Assembly: GCA_949825025.1 (NCBI GenBank)
Contig: OX463785.1
Span: 20,523,971-20,587,970, forward strand
Direction of reading: 5' to 3'
Length of the DNA stretch: 64,000 nucleotides
Origin: Siphlonurus alternatus
Taxonomy: Eukaryota; Arthropoda; Insecta; Ephemeroptera; Siphlonuridae
Part shown: positions 49,051 through 61,505 of the stretch, one piece after another
Layout: each line of letters opens with the position of its first letter
Numbering within the stretch: the stretch's first letter is position 1
Notes under the pieces: model-generated
Databases searched by the model: none
The model's input: the letters and a program-made list of their open reading frames with translations, nothing else
What the model was told of the DNA's origin: nothing
Position numbers and translations under genes: made by a program

Positions 49051-49184
49051 AATTTATAGGCCTGTTCGTAAACCCTGCTCGGTGTACACTTTTTACACCC
49101 AATCGACCTTATGTTCACGTGCATAAGGTCGATAGGGTGCAGAAAGTGTACACCGAGCAGGGTTTACGAACATACCTATAAATT
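49051..49184. mobile_element. Near-perfect hairpin MITE (AATTTATAGG ends)
   Basis: AATTTATAGGCCTGTTCGTA ... TACGAACATACCTATAAATT, with inner arms ACCCTGCTCGGTGTACACTT and the exact complement. The loop is about 20 bases. A related TGTTCGTAAA start occurs in the hairpin at 55966. Confidence 0.8.
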
Positions 49185-49200
49185 TATATTTTAACCCGCA

Positions 49201-49404
49201 ATATCATCCCTCGTCCGGCATAATGGCTACCAAGATCTCACTGCAATAATGATCTATCTGCTATTACAGGTGAACGCAATTATGAGCTATAAATCGGTAT
49301 AAAATAATGCTCATTATCGTGCTCACCTGAAATAGCAAACAGCTCATTATTGCAACGAGATCATGGTAGACAGATAGCTCATTATTTCGGACGAAGAACG
49401 ATAT
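49201..49404. mobile_element. Palindromic MITE (TCGTCCGG type), copy 2
   Basis: TCGTCCGGCATAATGGCTAC at the left and CATTATTTCGGACGA at the right; inner arms share AATAATGA-CTATCTGCTAT and ACAGGTGA-CGCAATTATGAG with 41904-42080. Confidence 0.75.
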
Positions 49405-50982
49405 AACACTCAAGAGAGGAAATACACTGTGACGTCATATTCATGCAACATCTGTCCCTCTATGCTTGTGTATTAAATATTTACATGACTATGACGTCAT
49501 AGAGTCTTTCTTCTCGAGTTTTTGAAGGTGTTGGAGTGTTAAAAAAGAGAACCGTGGAAACCTCAGGACGGACACCTCTACTTTATATCAATGACCCAAA
49601 GTGATGCCCAAAAAGCCTGGGGCAATCAGCTTAATCTCTGCTATAACAAAAGTTTTGTGTTAAAAAAAATCACTTCCAAATTTAGTTCTGCTGCAGTTAA
49701 ATCCACCCTTGTTTTCGTTTCCTCTCTGTTGATGGCTCCATAAAGTGCTAATGTGTTGGACGTGCGACCAAAGACGAGGGGTTGAGTGAACTTTTTAGCA
49801 GTGAGGTAGTTATCATCAAGAGTAGCATAAGTTGATAGAATTTTATTGTTCTCCACTCTTCACTAGCTGTAATAAATTAAATTTTTGATTCCTGTGAATT
49901 TGTAATGGAGAAGAAATTATTTAAAAATTAAGTCACTTAAATTATTTTTATAACTGATATCCTAAGTAAATTTTAAGATACATTATATGATAAATCTAAG
50001 TATGCTGCAAAGAGTATGACAAATTTAAAATACTCTTTTGACGTATTGATTTATTTATTTTTTTTTTTTTTATAAAGAAAAAATGTTTAATTTTTACATT
50101 TTTAAAATTTAAATACAGTTTATAATTTTAAAATTACATATATTAAAAACAGTATTTTGATGATAACATTTTTTTAGTAATAATTTTATTTTCTTTCTTA
50201 ATTTTATAATTAAATAAACACATCTGCAGTTATATAATATTGCATTTAATGATGTCTTGAAATTTATTGGTGTCTCTTTTGACAGTAATTAACTGCTGCG
50301 TATTTGAAAAATGTTTAGTTATAACTAAATGGACTTGGAATTGCTTTCAGAAATAGATTAAACCATTAAACGGTGGTGCTGTTTTTGGGAAGTAAATCAT
50401 TATCTATTCATTCGTTAACCTGTGAATTGCTGGGTTTTTCTACACACAAGTTCCATAATATGTGTACATACACTACATACCAAACGTAGACATACCGTAG
50501 ATGGGGGGGATACTCTTGGTAGGGTTTACGAATAGCCCTAATGTTATCATATGTTATCAATTTAGAATTTATAAGTATTAAATTAAATGACCTAAGTAAA
50601 TTATAAATATTAAGACATTAATTTTTATTACATTTTTTATGTTTTATAATGACAAATACTGCATGCTACTGATGCATGCTGATGAATTTCTCTCTATATC
50701 ATGTTATAGTTATACAATTTAACAAAGTTTATGAAGCAAGGTTTCCTTATAAATTCAGTAAATTTAGTCAATATTCCACACTATTTGTTATCTCAGTCTA
50801 ACACTCGCCTAACGCAATGTTCATATCACGGTTGACTTGGTAGCTTCTGAAGTGGAAGCTATATTGGTGATCGTGTTATCCTCAAACACTCCTTGCCGCA
50901 CACCACATTGTTCTATAGCGTTTAATATCAATAGAGATTTATATGGAATTCTGATGGGATTTAATAGATGCGCTTGACTGGG

Positions 50983-51240
50983 TATCAGATCAAAGTCAAG
51001 CAAAATCAAGCGTGATGAATGGGTGACCATTTTCAACAAAAATCACGTCGTTTCCCACCCAGGAGGAAATCATTGCTGCACTTTCCACCATGTGGTTTTC
51101 CTGGCTTTGGACCATTACATCTTAGGTTCATTGACAAAAAAACTGTAGCGTCCATCGTGGCTGGTTTCCACATTTCCCTCAGTCACCGGTATATACCATG
51201 ATGTAATGCAAGGCCATGGCTGCCTCCGTTCCGGAAGAGC
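50983..51240 (+). mobile_element. 5S-rRNA-derived SINE, diverged copy
   Basis: ATCAAAGTCAAGCAAAATCA then AGCGTGATGAATGGGTGACC keeps the order and spacing of the 5S internal promoter. The body CATTGCTGCACTTTCCACCA, GTGGTTTTCCTGGCTTTGGACC is shared with the copy at 4780-4965. The boundaries are approximate. Confidence 0.6.
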
Positions 51241-52358
51241 CCACAAAATGCTCAAATTAGTGTTTCAGAAGGTTCGGCTTTTCAAACTTAATTAGTAGTT
51301 AAAAGTCCCCATTTGTGATCTGATATATATAATATATAAAAACTTGTAAATTTTCACCATGGTTAGTATCATTCGATGAGGTGGACTGACTGTGGCTCAT
51401 TAGATAGCTAGCAATTTAGCATAACATGTAGTGTCGTTACATTTATGCCTACACATATAGTATGGATAACATTCGGACTATCCAGAGGTGTAAATTTACA
51501 ACTCAATATATTATGTTTATTATTGCCATAGTAAACACTATAACATGAAGATTCTACGGTCGAGTATTTTACACGAACGCCAGCCCCATGATATTACATT
51601 TATGATGCACTAAATTTAGCACCAATGGTATTGTTTGTGGCCCAGGTGGGAATGGAGGGTTAGTATACTGAACTAGGGATATAGCTAGAGAGGCTAGGGA
51701 AAGTTTATAACTTGACCGCACTAGACTAGAGGGTTTACTGGGCCGTAACTTACTATGTTAGAGACAGATTAGCGGTCAGAACAATACTGCAGGGAAATGA
51801 TGTGGTCAGAATTATCGGATCTGTGCTCTGATTAGCTTTAGTCCAATAAGTAGAAATGAAGGTTTTGTATCCTTTTTAACAAGTAATTTTTAAAAATTTT
51901 GAGATTATTTTTATAATACTAAACTTGGATTTAATGGATTACAAATTACAATCCATAAGTTAAATAATTGACTAAATTAAATTGGATAACTATTACAAAT
52001 TATAACCCTTGACTTTTAATTCAAGAAATGAACGGTCCCTATAGTGCACTTTTAATCACTTTTTTTTAACAGTAATTAGGTAAAGTTAAAGTAATTTCTT
52101 TAAAGTAAAATACTCGATCGACTTTAATTAGCAACCTAAAACAACATTTTTCTCTATCACACTCTAATTTACTGACACGTACAAAATCTCCCTCTCAGTA
52201 AAAATTAAATATTCCAAGAAGACAAAACCCTTTCTCTCTGAATGTAGAACGTATCTTTTCAATTTATGCTGCAACTTCTTTATTCGTTTCTTCTAAATTT
52301 TTGTTCGATCTTCTCCCCGACTTTTTCTCTTATATCAGCTGTAACAGCAAACTTGCAG

Positions 52359-52458
52359 GAGAGACAACAAATGTTGCTGGATTTTTATTTCAATTTATTC
52401 CTTGGCTCTTTGCGCCGCCTCCTGGCAACTCCAGGGGTAGGGGTGGAGGACTGTCGTG
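52359..52458 (+). CDS. Candidate internal exon, product unknown
   Basis: A GC-richer island with a good acceptor (AGCAAACTTGCAG, 52358) and donor (TCGTG|GTGAGTGTG) encloses 100 bases open in one frame: ERQQMLLDFYFNLFLGSLRR then LLATPGVGVEDCR, ending in phase 1. A (CT)n array starts a few bases into the following intron. No neighbouring exon could be linked with confidence and no family was recognised, so this may be a real exon of a + strand gene or a chance pairing of splice sites. Confidence 0.3.
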
Positions 52459-52464
52459 GTGAGT

Positions 52465-52466
<2 letters not shown>

Positions 52467-52500
<34 letters not shown>
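52467..52500. repeat. (CT)n microsatellite
   Basis: About 17 CT units directly downstream of the candidate donor at 52459. Confidence 0.9.
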
Positions 52501-52504
<4 letters not shown>

Positions 52505-55348
52505 AATTTTTTTATTATTTCTGTATCGCAATAACTTTAAATATTGTTCCCTTTCTATTTTATTATACAGCAAATCTTATAATCCTAGGAAAGTTACAAT
52601 ATTGACTGAAATATGCAACAAATTTATAAAGACTCCCCAAGTTAGCCATTTCTCTATTATCTAATATATACTATACTGTATATTCATACATACGCATATT
52701 TTATATATCCATAAAATATATTATATAGAGTGTAAGTCTTTCGTTATGAAATCAATCTTTTCATTTTAGTTTTATTTCTACTCTTCCTTTGTTTTTACTG
52801 AAATTACTTATCAACTTCTTGAAGCAAAAATATTGTTTTTATTTGAAACAGCAATATGAGATTATAAATTTAATTTCTGCTTAAAAAAAATCTGTAAATT
52901 ATGAATAAATATTAAAAATAAATATAAAACATGTAAAATGTTTACTTTGTTATACACCTATTATCATTTTAATAATAATAATAAAAAAAAACATTATTAA
53001 CATGCACCGCTTCATTCAAATTAATTTCACATATCATTGAGATATTATATATTATGTGTTTTCATTTCATTTCAATTCCAATAGCATCGGTCAAAGCTTT
53101 TTTCATACATTTCTCCCTCGCTTTGTTGTTAAATAAATAAGGCAGCAAAGTCTATTCCCGGTATAAAAGCTGTAGAATATGACCCTTATAGTTCTCACTG
53201 GAGATCAAAGGCAAAGAGGACTTTGATGGACCGACAATGGAGAACATTTGGTGCTCATTTAGTGAGGTGACTAATTAAGTGACGGTTTTAACAGCTGTAA
53301 AACAAGGAGATGTCAATTTTAAATTGTAATAAATTTGTTAACAGTGTTAGCACTGTAAACCTACATAATCATTTTAAAATTATTTTTTTCCATATCACTT
53401 AGATTGGTCATAATTATACATAATTAATTTTTACTCAACATTAATTAATTTTAAATTTGCTTCTAGTAACCATCATTAAAAATTCACTAAAAGTTTTAAA
53501 TAAAGAAATGTTAAAGAGTATTTTGCTTTCTGTATAGAGGGGATTGCGCTGACGTCACGCGAGGAGGGCCAGAATGCACGGACTAGCATATAAACAAAGT
53601 GTACAATAATTTTTTACTTAACTTAATAAAATAAATCAAGTTTAAATACTTCAATAATACTTTAACAGTACACGATAGAACTCATAAAAAAAATATCACC
53701 GCCAAAAAACCGTTAAAAGTATTTTTTATAATTTTTTTTCGTCATTTTGCCTATGCTCACTGTATAATCTGGCCTGCCAAAACTTTCTCTTTTCCCTCCC
53801 TCCTGCGCCTCCTTCGCAATGTATTATTATAGGGAAACCCCTCTCCCGCCCCACGTAAACATAAACAGAAATCAGCTCTATAATATATTTATAATAAACA
53901 AAATTGTCACAAATGACATCCCCTCCCATTTTAGCTTCAAAGAGACATCATTTTCCTTTACTGACGCTGAAAATGGGGGATTGTCATCAAGAAACGAAAC
54001 AGCAGTGTTTTTCTCAGACGATTCATGAAGTAAAAAATGTTAAAAAATTTATAACATCATTTTTAATGACTGTGTATAATAAATTATAACTGGCTGATTG
54101 ACAGTAAATTGTTACAAAATAAATAAATTTTATGTGTTCATCATTACATTACTGCATGCCTTAGGTTATTAAAATTTAATAGAATGGAGTACCAACCTCA
54201 AATTTTTTTATTGCAGAAATGTATAGAGGGTGCAAAGTTATGCTACTCTGATTTTTTTCAGATTTTTTTAGAGCCCGGCAACTATTTTTTAAAATTTATT
54301 GAAAGTGCAGAAAAAGTGCCGCCTCTTGCCGCCTCTCTTAATAAAAGATAGGACCCAAAAGGGACGTGGATTCGAACCCGACCTCGCCAAAACTTTTTAG
54401 CAATACTTCCCGGTCCCTAAAAAATCTGAAAAAAAAATCAGAGTAACATAACTTTTCATCCTCTATCCATTTCTGCTATAAAAAATTTTGAGGTTGATAC
54501 TCCATTCAGTTATAAAACAAAAGAATGACTGTACTCAACCTTGCTATTTAAAAAATAGCCCTGGAGTTTTCGCAATTCTAGAATATCTAACACAAATTTG
54601 CAACAAGCCTTTTGTGTTTCCAAAGCTTTGAATTTTGTATTTGAGCTTATTATAAATGAACATCGTTATTGTAGATTTTTTTTTCAAAGTCAGTATTTCT
54701 TAGACAAAGTTGATAAGGCATGCTTTTAGAAAAGAAATAATGAACTACAATACAATAGCTTTTTTTTTTAGAACCTATCTCATTAAAAAATGTTTTTTTT
54801 AATTGTATAGCGTACAGATAAAAGTAATTATAATACATAACATTGTGGGTGTGTTATTAGTTACCTTGTATATATTATTATAATATACCATAATTTAAAG
54901 AATTTTTATATCAAAAGTTATAGAAAATAATATTTTTTTATTTCTTTTTTTTATTCCTCGTTCCCTCTTGAGGTTGAACGCTAAGAAATTGTATATATAA
55001 ATTTTTTCAGTACAATCAAATATAATGAGCATCAGTTGTTTCTCTTTTAAAGTTTTTATCTTTTCTAAGCAATACAGTATGGTGTTAAGGGAATTTTATA
55101 TCCCTAATGATCAGTTGCTATGATTATTATATTTTTACTGCTTCTTTATAAAAAAGTATAAAACTTTAACAATTACATTTTAGGTGATAAAAATCTGCAA
55201 AGTTAAGCAATTTTGAACATTAACACAAGAAAGCAATTTTAACGATATACTCCAACCTAACATGCTAAAAACTTCTGTAGTCTAAATATCTGCATCATCG
55301 AACATACAAAAAGTAGCTCCAGGTACGACACTGTCAAGAGTGCGGTAC
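52501..55348. other. Intergenic, no gene seen
   Basis: AT-rich sequence apart from a GC-richer patch at 53535-53600 (GCTGACGTCACGCGAGGAGG) and one at 53780-53860, neither with a usable exon. A family A MITE occupies 54183-54506. Confidence 0.5.
54183..54506. mobile_element. Fold-back MITE family A, copy 3
   Basis: Complete: AATGGAGTACCAACCTC ... GAGGTTGATACTCCATT. The centre CGCCTCTTGCCGCCTCTCTT is followed by GGATTCGAACCCGACC, a box-B-like block in reverse (GGTCGGGTTCGAATCC). Very similar to 58910-59239, including the centre. Confidence 0.85.
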
Positions 55349-55558
55349 ATGGTCTGTCTGGTGTGTTTATTGCTAATTGTCACGACGGTAAAAGACGTGC
55401 AGAGATCAGCAGATAAAGACAAAGGCTGTGTCCCAAAATGTCAAGGTATTGGTATAGGAGGCGACAGAACAGCTGTTAAGTTGGAATTTGGAAAAAGTAA
55501 TTCGTTGAACTTATTTTCAAAAAAAGCATTAAATCCACTGTGTACTTTACCATGTTGA
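55349..55558 (+). CDS. Possible small secreted peptide with two CX3C motifs
   Basis: A 69-codon frame from ATG 55349 to TGA. The start MVCLVCLLLIVTTVKDVQRS looks like a signal peptide. The mature part of about 47 residues is basic and holds four cysteines in two CX3C motifs (CVPKC near the start, CTLPC at the very end). That layout could form a two-disulfide hairpin. There is no recognised family, no TATA box that I can point to, and a poor start context, so it may be chance. A donor-like CAAG|GTATTGG inside the frame (about 55444) leaves open that only the first part is an exon. Confidence 0.35.
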   Translation: MVCLVCLLLIVTTVKDVQRSADKDKGCVPKCQGIGIGGDRTAVKLEFGKSNSLNLFSKKALNPLCTLPC

Positions 55559-55965
55559 ATGTGGATATATTAATTTTAATTAGTCTTTACAGTTTTAAAG
55601 ACAGTATTATTAGGTGCTTACCTCTTGTTCATCATGGCAGCTGATTAACTTTTTATATAAGAAATAATATTACTTTAAAACACAAAATAATAATAAATTA
55701 TGGTAATAATTGCAAAAGAAGAATTAACATTTTACTTTATATTTTGCTTTATTACTACATTATTTATTATTATAACAAAGTGGAATTTAAAATATAGAAA
55801 AAAATTGAAAATAAATTAATTTAAAAAATTAATAAGTATAAATTAAATAACTTTTAAATAATTTAAACATTAAATCTTATTTACATTTCATCCTAGGATG
55901 TTTCATTACATGGCTTCGAAGTGATATAAAAAATAATAATTAAAAAAGTATCTGTTTAGTTCTGT

Positions 55966-56073
55966 TCGTAAATACAGAATCAGAAAGAATCGATTAATTG
56001 TGATGAACCTTCTGTTCCATGTACAGAAGGTTCATCACAAATAATCGATTCTTTCTGATTGTGTATTTATGAA
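55966..56073. mobile_element. Near-perfect hairpin MITE (TCGTAAATACAGAATC)
   Basis: Arms of about 50 bases: AATACAGAATCAGAAAGAAT, CGATTAATTGTGATGAACCT and the complement AGGTTCATCACAAATAATCG, ATTCTTTCTGATTGTGTATT. The loop is about 12 bases. Confidence 0.8.
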
Positions 56074-56704
56074 GAGACCTATTAACAGAAGATTGAAATG
56101 AAAAGAACAAAGGGACAGTAAAATCGAATAAACTTTTCATCGAGTGAATGGAGGAATACATATCATAAAGTTTGATCAAATACTGAATATATTTTGTTAT
56201 ACCAGGGACTTGTCGTACATCATAATATCAAAGTTTTTGTATCATGTCTTGCTTTTTATATTTTTACTGTTATTCATGACTTCACATCAATACATGTTAT
56301 TCAATGTGGGAGTTTCCTTAGAATCAATCTTGATATAGCTTCCTTTGAACAATTGTCAGTATTTCATATTTTATAATATTTTGTTACACAATATTGCATT
56401 GAAAAACTTTTGTATCATATTTTGCAAGAGGTTTTTGTAATGTCAGAACTCCCAAGGCATAAAGAATTCCACGAAGATTCCAACAATGTAATTTATTATT
56501 AGATGTAAGGCTTAAAAGAATGTATATTTTTAATATAAATAGGAATACAAAAATTTGTAAGCTGAAACCATCCAGAAAAGTAAATTTTTACTGTTGATGA
56601 TTCAGTTCAATTTTCTTTGATATATTTGTTTCCTCCATTTGCCATTGGAAAAAAAGAAATGATATAAAATATAAAATCAAACGTGTCATTTGTGTCTATA
56701 ATAT

Positions 56705-56875
<171 letters not shown>

Positions 56876-57198
56876 CCAATATAATATTTTTATAATACTT
56901 GTAATGGCTTATATAAAAGCTGATTTGCAATAATAAACAATAAAATATTGTTGTATTTGCACAACAGCGTCTCAATCATCAAAAGTAAATTTAAGTTCAG
57001 TTATATAGTTTAAACTTAATATTTTGTATACACACTAGTCTTTTATATCAAAATCCTGCAATTTATTCAACGGACAAGCTTTTTATTCTTATTGCGAGTT
57101 TAATTAGTAGCTGCATATTGAACTGTAAATTTTAACATGTACTGACTTGTGACTCAACTTTATTGTTTTTAAAATTCACGTCCTTTTCAATTCTCCCT

Positions 57199-57326
<128 letters not shown>

Positions 57327-57486
57327 GTCAGTGCCCCCCCCCCAACACTCACAGCTGTCACTGAAGAATGTCGCAAGCACCCTCGTCGAATTGTTTGAAT
57401 TTTTTCCACGCCTCTCCAAGTCTTTTAGCTGCCACTTGCGAATATGTGTTCAATGGTGACAAGTAAAAAGCACAAAAAGTTTTCAG

Positions 57487-57597
57487 AGAGAGAGACGAGC
57501 TGACATGGTGTTTACAGACCTTTACCAGCTCTCAGCTGATCAGTTCCCACACATTTCAATCACCCTCACACCTCAGGGAATGCCAATGGCGAGATAA
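57487..57597 (+). CDS. Candidate terminal exon, product unknown
   Basis: After an acceptor-like AAAAAGTTTTCAG (57486) a GC-richer block is open for 36 codons to TAA (57595-57597), reading RERRADMVFTDLYQLSADQF then PHISITLTPQGMPMAR. A second acceptor (GTGTTTACAG, 57518) lies inside. Base composition differs from the AT-rich surroundings, as for real exons here. No upstream partner exon or family was identified; the block at 57351-57420 may belong to the same unit. Confidence 0.25.
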   Translation, partial: RERRADMVFTDLYQLSADQFPHISITLTPQGMPMAR

Positions 57598-58909
57598 CGC
57601 AATGTCAGTACCATATGGTTCAGTGTGGTGAAGTACATCCTGGTATATACCGATTAAATCAATATTAATGTATTCAGCACCATCATATATGGACATGCGT
57701 AATACCTAAAAATATACTTTTACAACTTGTATACTTAACCTCAAATTTTTTTATTATTTTTAGTGAAATTTTATTACTTTTGTAGTGAAAATGCCATATT
57801 TTAATATACCATATTTTGTTATTTCAAGGGGTTTTATATTTTTGCTGTAATTCATTAAACTACGGCATTTCTATGGATGAAACGATCCAATGATTTTGTA
57901 TAAATTTTCCTTGATCGGGATTTTTTTTCACCATACAATTAGTCATAATTCTTGTCCAAATATTAGTAAGTAAAATTCTTTATTTAGCAAAATGCTAGTA
58001 CATACATATTTTTTGCATAACATAATATCATATACATTTTTCACATATTTCAGGAACATCCAACTTTTATATTATAATTTAGAAAGATTTTCCACTTTGA
58101 CAAAAGATTAAAAATATTAATAACAAAAATATAACATTTTTAAATATTACATTTTTTAACAAGATTAATATAAATTAAAATTATTTTAAAATACATGAGC
58201 AATTGTTACATAAATTTATATACTGTAAAAGTACCTATACACAAACATATTAAATTACATAAATAATAATCATAATATCATTTAATTTATAGTTTTTCAT
58301 TATGCAAGTAACGGTACTTTATCAATGAACATACGTTCTTCTTATCAATGTGTCATTATTGAGGTTTTAGTATTTAATGTTTTAATGTAATATATTATTA
58401 TATTTCTCTTCTGAATACATAAATAATATTCACAAGAAAGCAAATTCAAAGAAATATTTTTTTTCATGTCACATTAAATTATTATAATTTCACCTTTACG
58501 TGTTTTTTAATTAAGAAAGTAGAAGTCCCCTGTAACATTTCTTGTTAATGTACTCCGTGTAATTTCGTCATAAACAAAAGGCTGCAAACTTCAAAGCACT
58601 CTTTCAGTAGAACCAGCTGTATCTTGAAAGGTATTTTTTAAAAACACAGGTGTGACTCTCGTAACATTTTACATCACAGGAAAAGCACTTTGGATGATTG
58701 GCATATGACGCAACGTGAGAAAATATTAACATTACAATATGTATTTGTGAATGTAATAGTGTTTATTCTTTAATCGCAAACAAAATAATTAACCTTACAT
58801 ATACATAAATGTTTTTCATAACTAGAAATTTGACACCATTTCGGTAATTACAATTTTGAAAACTGTAAAATAATTTATAATTATATTTATGTATTTTTTA
58901 ATCTAAAAG

Positions 58910-59239
58910 AATGGAGTACGTGACCTCATTTTTTTTATTGCAGATATGTATAGAGGGTGCAAAGTTATGCTACTCTGATTTTTTTCAGATTTTTTAGAGA
59001 CCGGGAAGTATTTTTTAAAAATTATTGAAAATACAGAAAAAGTACCGCCTCTTGCCGCCTCGATCTCTTAATAAAAGATAGGACCCAAAAGGGACGTGGA
59101 TTCAAACCCGACCTCACCAAAACTTTTTAGCAATACTTCCCGGTCCCTAAAAAATCTGAAAAAAAAAAAATCAGAGTAACACAAATTTGCACCCTCTATC
59201 CATTTCTGCAATAAAAAAAATTGAGGTCGGTACTCCATT
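58910..59239. mobile_element. Fold-back MITE family A, copy 4
   Basis: AATGGAGTACGTGACCTC ... GAGGTCGGTACTCCATT, with the same centre as 54183-54506 (CCGCCTCTTGCCGCCTC) and the block GGATTCAAACCCGACC. Confidence 0.85.
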
Positions 59240-59734
59240 ACACTTTTTTCCAATAAAAATTAAATTGCTTTCATTTATTTAGACTTGCACTAATAACTAT
59301 GACAATCAAAATAATTTATTAATTCTCTACGAATAAAATTTTAAAATTTTATGGACACTTCAATGTATTATGGTGCCATTTTGATTTTGATGCTGCTATA
59401 TTGGTCCTCACCCTTAAACATATTATAATGACATAGCTTTATTTTGTAAATTGAAAAATAAATTTTATTGGGTAATGGGGTGCTAAATTCTCATATAATA
59501 CGATACATAATATGACATTTGATATTCATCAAAGCTGCAATGCTGCGATATTGTGAATATCAATGTTGGTAACTGCTCAAGCGGTGCTCATCATGTCTTC
59601 TATATGTGACACGTGTTGGACGTTTATTGTTATTTGAAAATCATGTGGAACATGCCCAATAAAAATTTCATGTATAATTTATGTCGTGTTCTGGATCGAT
59701 GTTTTACATGCTTGCGTCATACTGTTTTAGATCG

Positions 59735-59738
<4 letters not shown>

Positions 59739-59811
<73 letters not shown>

Positions 59812-59830
59812 CCTCTCTCTCTCTCCCTCT
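59739..59830. repeat. (CT)n microsatellite
   Basis: About 45 CT units with CCCT interruptions at the right end. Confidence 0.95.
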
Positions 59831-60904
59831 AAATTAATTTGGATTATTCGTAATTATGTAATCAAATGTAATGTAATAATTTGAATAATTAACAATTTAA
59901 TTTTTATAATTAAAAATTGCTTTGATCGTGGTGTTTGTACTTCGTCCTGTTTTAGTATTGTTCTGCAATTATTTAAATGTTTGTGTTTTTTTTATTAATT
60001 ATATAAAATATTTTATAGGATGAAAACAATTAAAAAATCGCTTCCAATTACCAAATTGTATCAAATAAGTATGATTATATATAATAATATGTAAAATACT
60101 TCAAATTGCGTGCATGATCATAAGACAAGGTTATTTAGTAAAATAAATTAATTATAAACAAATTAGTTAATTACGCTCACTTTAATTTCAAACAACATCG
60201 AAAAGGTTCCAAAAAATTGACCAATTTTATCCTGGAACTTAATCCAGGGTTAAATCGAATGCTAAACATGGTGCTAAATATTATGGGATAAATATATTTT
60301 CTTATAAACAATTACATGTATTAAACCATGAAATCATTCAATAATCTGTCTAAAGAGACAAGTCACAAAAAAAAAAAATACAGTACATATAATTCATAAT
60401 ATTAATAATATGTGATGTAAGGATAACAGATACATTAGTAGCATTGGTCAAAATTACCACAATTTTAACATAATGTTTATAGTGCTCAATTATTATATAA
60501 ATTGATGGTAAAGTGGTGTTTAAGTGCTTTGTGAACACTAATGTTAACATTAAATTACTTAGTACTACCTCCCATCAATTAGCAAGGTTGAATGTTTAGT
60601 GCAGTCATGAACAGATTGTCAATTGTTACGAATTCACAATGCTCGCTTTTGACAGAGTTGTGACCATTGTTGGAAACCTGACTGAAATCCTTCCGTTTTA
60701 ACAATGAGCATTCGAGACATTGTTGTACTATATATTTATACAAGATAAAAATTATATTGTTAAAAGATTTGTCTTTAAAAATACAGATTTTAATAATTAA
60801 GAAAACGGCAGGTAATATTTTGTAAATTTTTAAGTGAATATTATAGTCATAGTTAAAGAAAAAATACCAAATATTCTTTCAATTTTAGTACCTAAAAAGA
60901 CTAA

Positions 60905-61505
60905 AATGGACAATATACATGATTTTTTTTTGTTGCAGAAATGAATAGAGGGTACCAAATTATCCTACTCTGAATTTTTTCAGATTTTTTTTAAACACAG
61001 AACTATTTTTAAATATATAATTAGTGAAAGTGCGGCCACGCCCCCTGGAGGCGTCAATAGGCGTCCAGTGTCCAGTCCAAGGATTTTGTATGTATGGATA
61101 GGCGATGGTACTGCCGTCGGTGAGGCACAGTCGTGAGGAGGAAGTTGGTGGCGGTTACAGCAGTAACCAATGGGATGTCCGCCATCTTAGGTTGGGGAAC
61201 TTTCATACAATTTAGAATTTACAATGCAGATGTTTGCGCTCGGTCGCCATCTTACGTTGGAGATTTGCCTCAGTAGCTCTAATGCTATTGGTATAGAGAT
61301 AACCTATCCATACATACAAAATCCTTGGTCCAGTCTCTATCCTTTTTATTAAGATTGCAGGGGTGCCAACTGAAATCACAGGACTTTCAATAATTATTTA
61401 AAAATAGTTTCGAGTCTCAAAAAAATGTGAAAAAATTCAGAGTAGCATAATTTGGTATTTTCTATTCATTTCTGCAATAAAATTTTTTCATGTAGGTTTT
61501 CCATT
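60905..61505. mobile_element. Fold-back MITE family B, copy 3, with nested insert
   Basis: AATGGACAATATACATG at the left and CATGTAGGTTTTCCATT at the right, with the GCCACGCCCCCTGGAGGCGT centre. The element is interrupted at 61078-61328 by an unrelated inverted-repeat element. Confidence 0.85.
61078..61328. mobile_element. Nested DNA element with 26-bp perfect inverted ends
   Basis: CCAAGGATTTTGTATGTATG GATAGG at the left is the exact reverse complement of the right end (CCTATCC ... AAAATCCTTGG). It is flanked by the 6-bp duplication TCCAGT (61072-61077 and 61329-61334). The 251-bp insert is much richer in GC than its surroundings and carries two CGCCATCTTA blocks. It has no coding capacity. 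The superfamily is not assigned. Confidence 0.85.

Larger units (their letters stand above)
48830..49870 (-). repeat. Two diverged copies of a ~110-bp fragment
   Basis: GTCRCACGTCCAA-ACATTA, TTTATG-GCCATCA and AGAGGGAACAAA-type blocks occur on the minus strand at about 48975-48875 and again at about 49800-49700. The right copy lies in a 71-codon open stretch (GRTSNTLALYGAINREETKT) without an ATG and with stops just upstream. The left copy has frame breaks. I take them as remnants of a duplicated gene fragment or an unrecognised repeat. Two palindromic MITEs lie between. Confidence 0.45.
45765..52358. other. Mostly gene-free interval upstream of AIFM3
   Basis: Upstream of the AIFM3 start the sequence is AT-rich. 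It holds an (AT)n run near 46110, a GC-richer patch at 47351-47505 (listed), several MITEs, a duplicated fragment and a 5S-type SINE. I found no exon that I would defend as coding. Confidence 0.5.

Noticed and set aside
49641..49856. A 71-codon minus-strand frame with protein-like composition.
   Set aside because: No ATG, stops just upstream in frame, weak acceptor; treated as a duplicated fragment instead of a gene.
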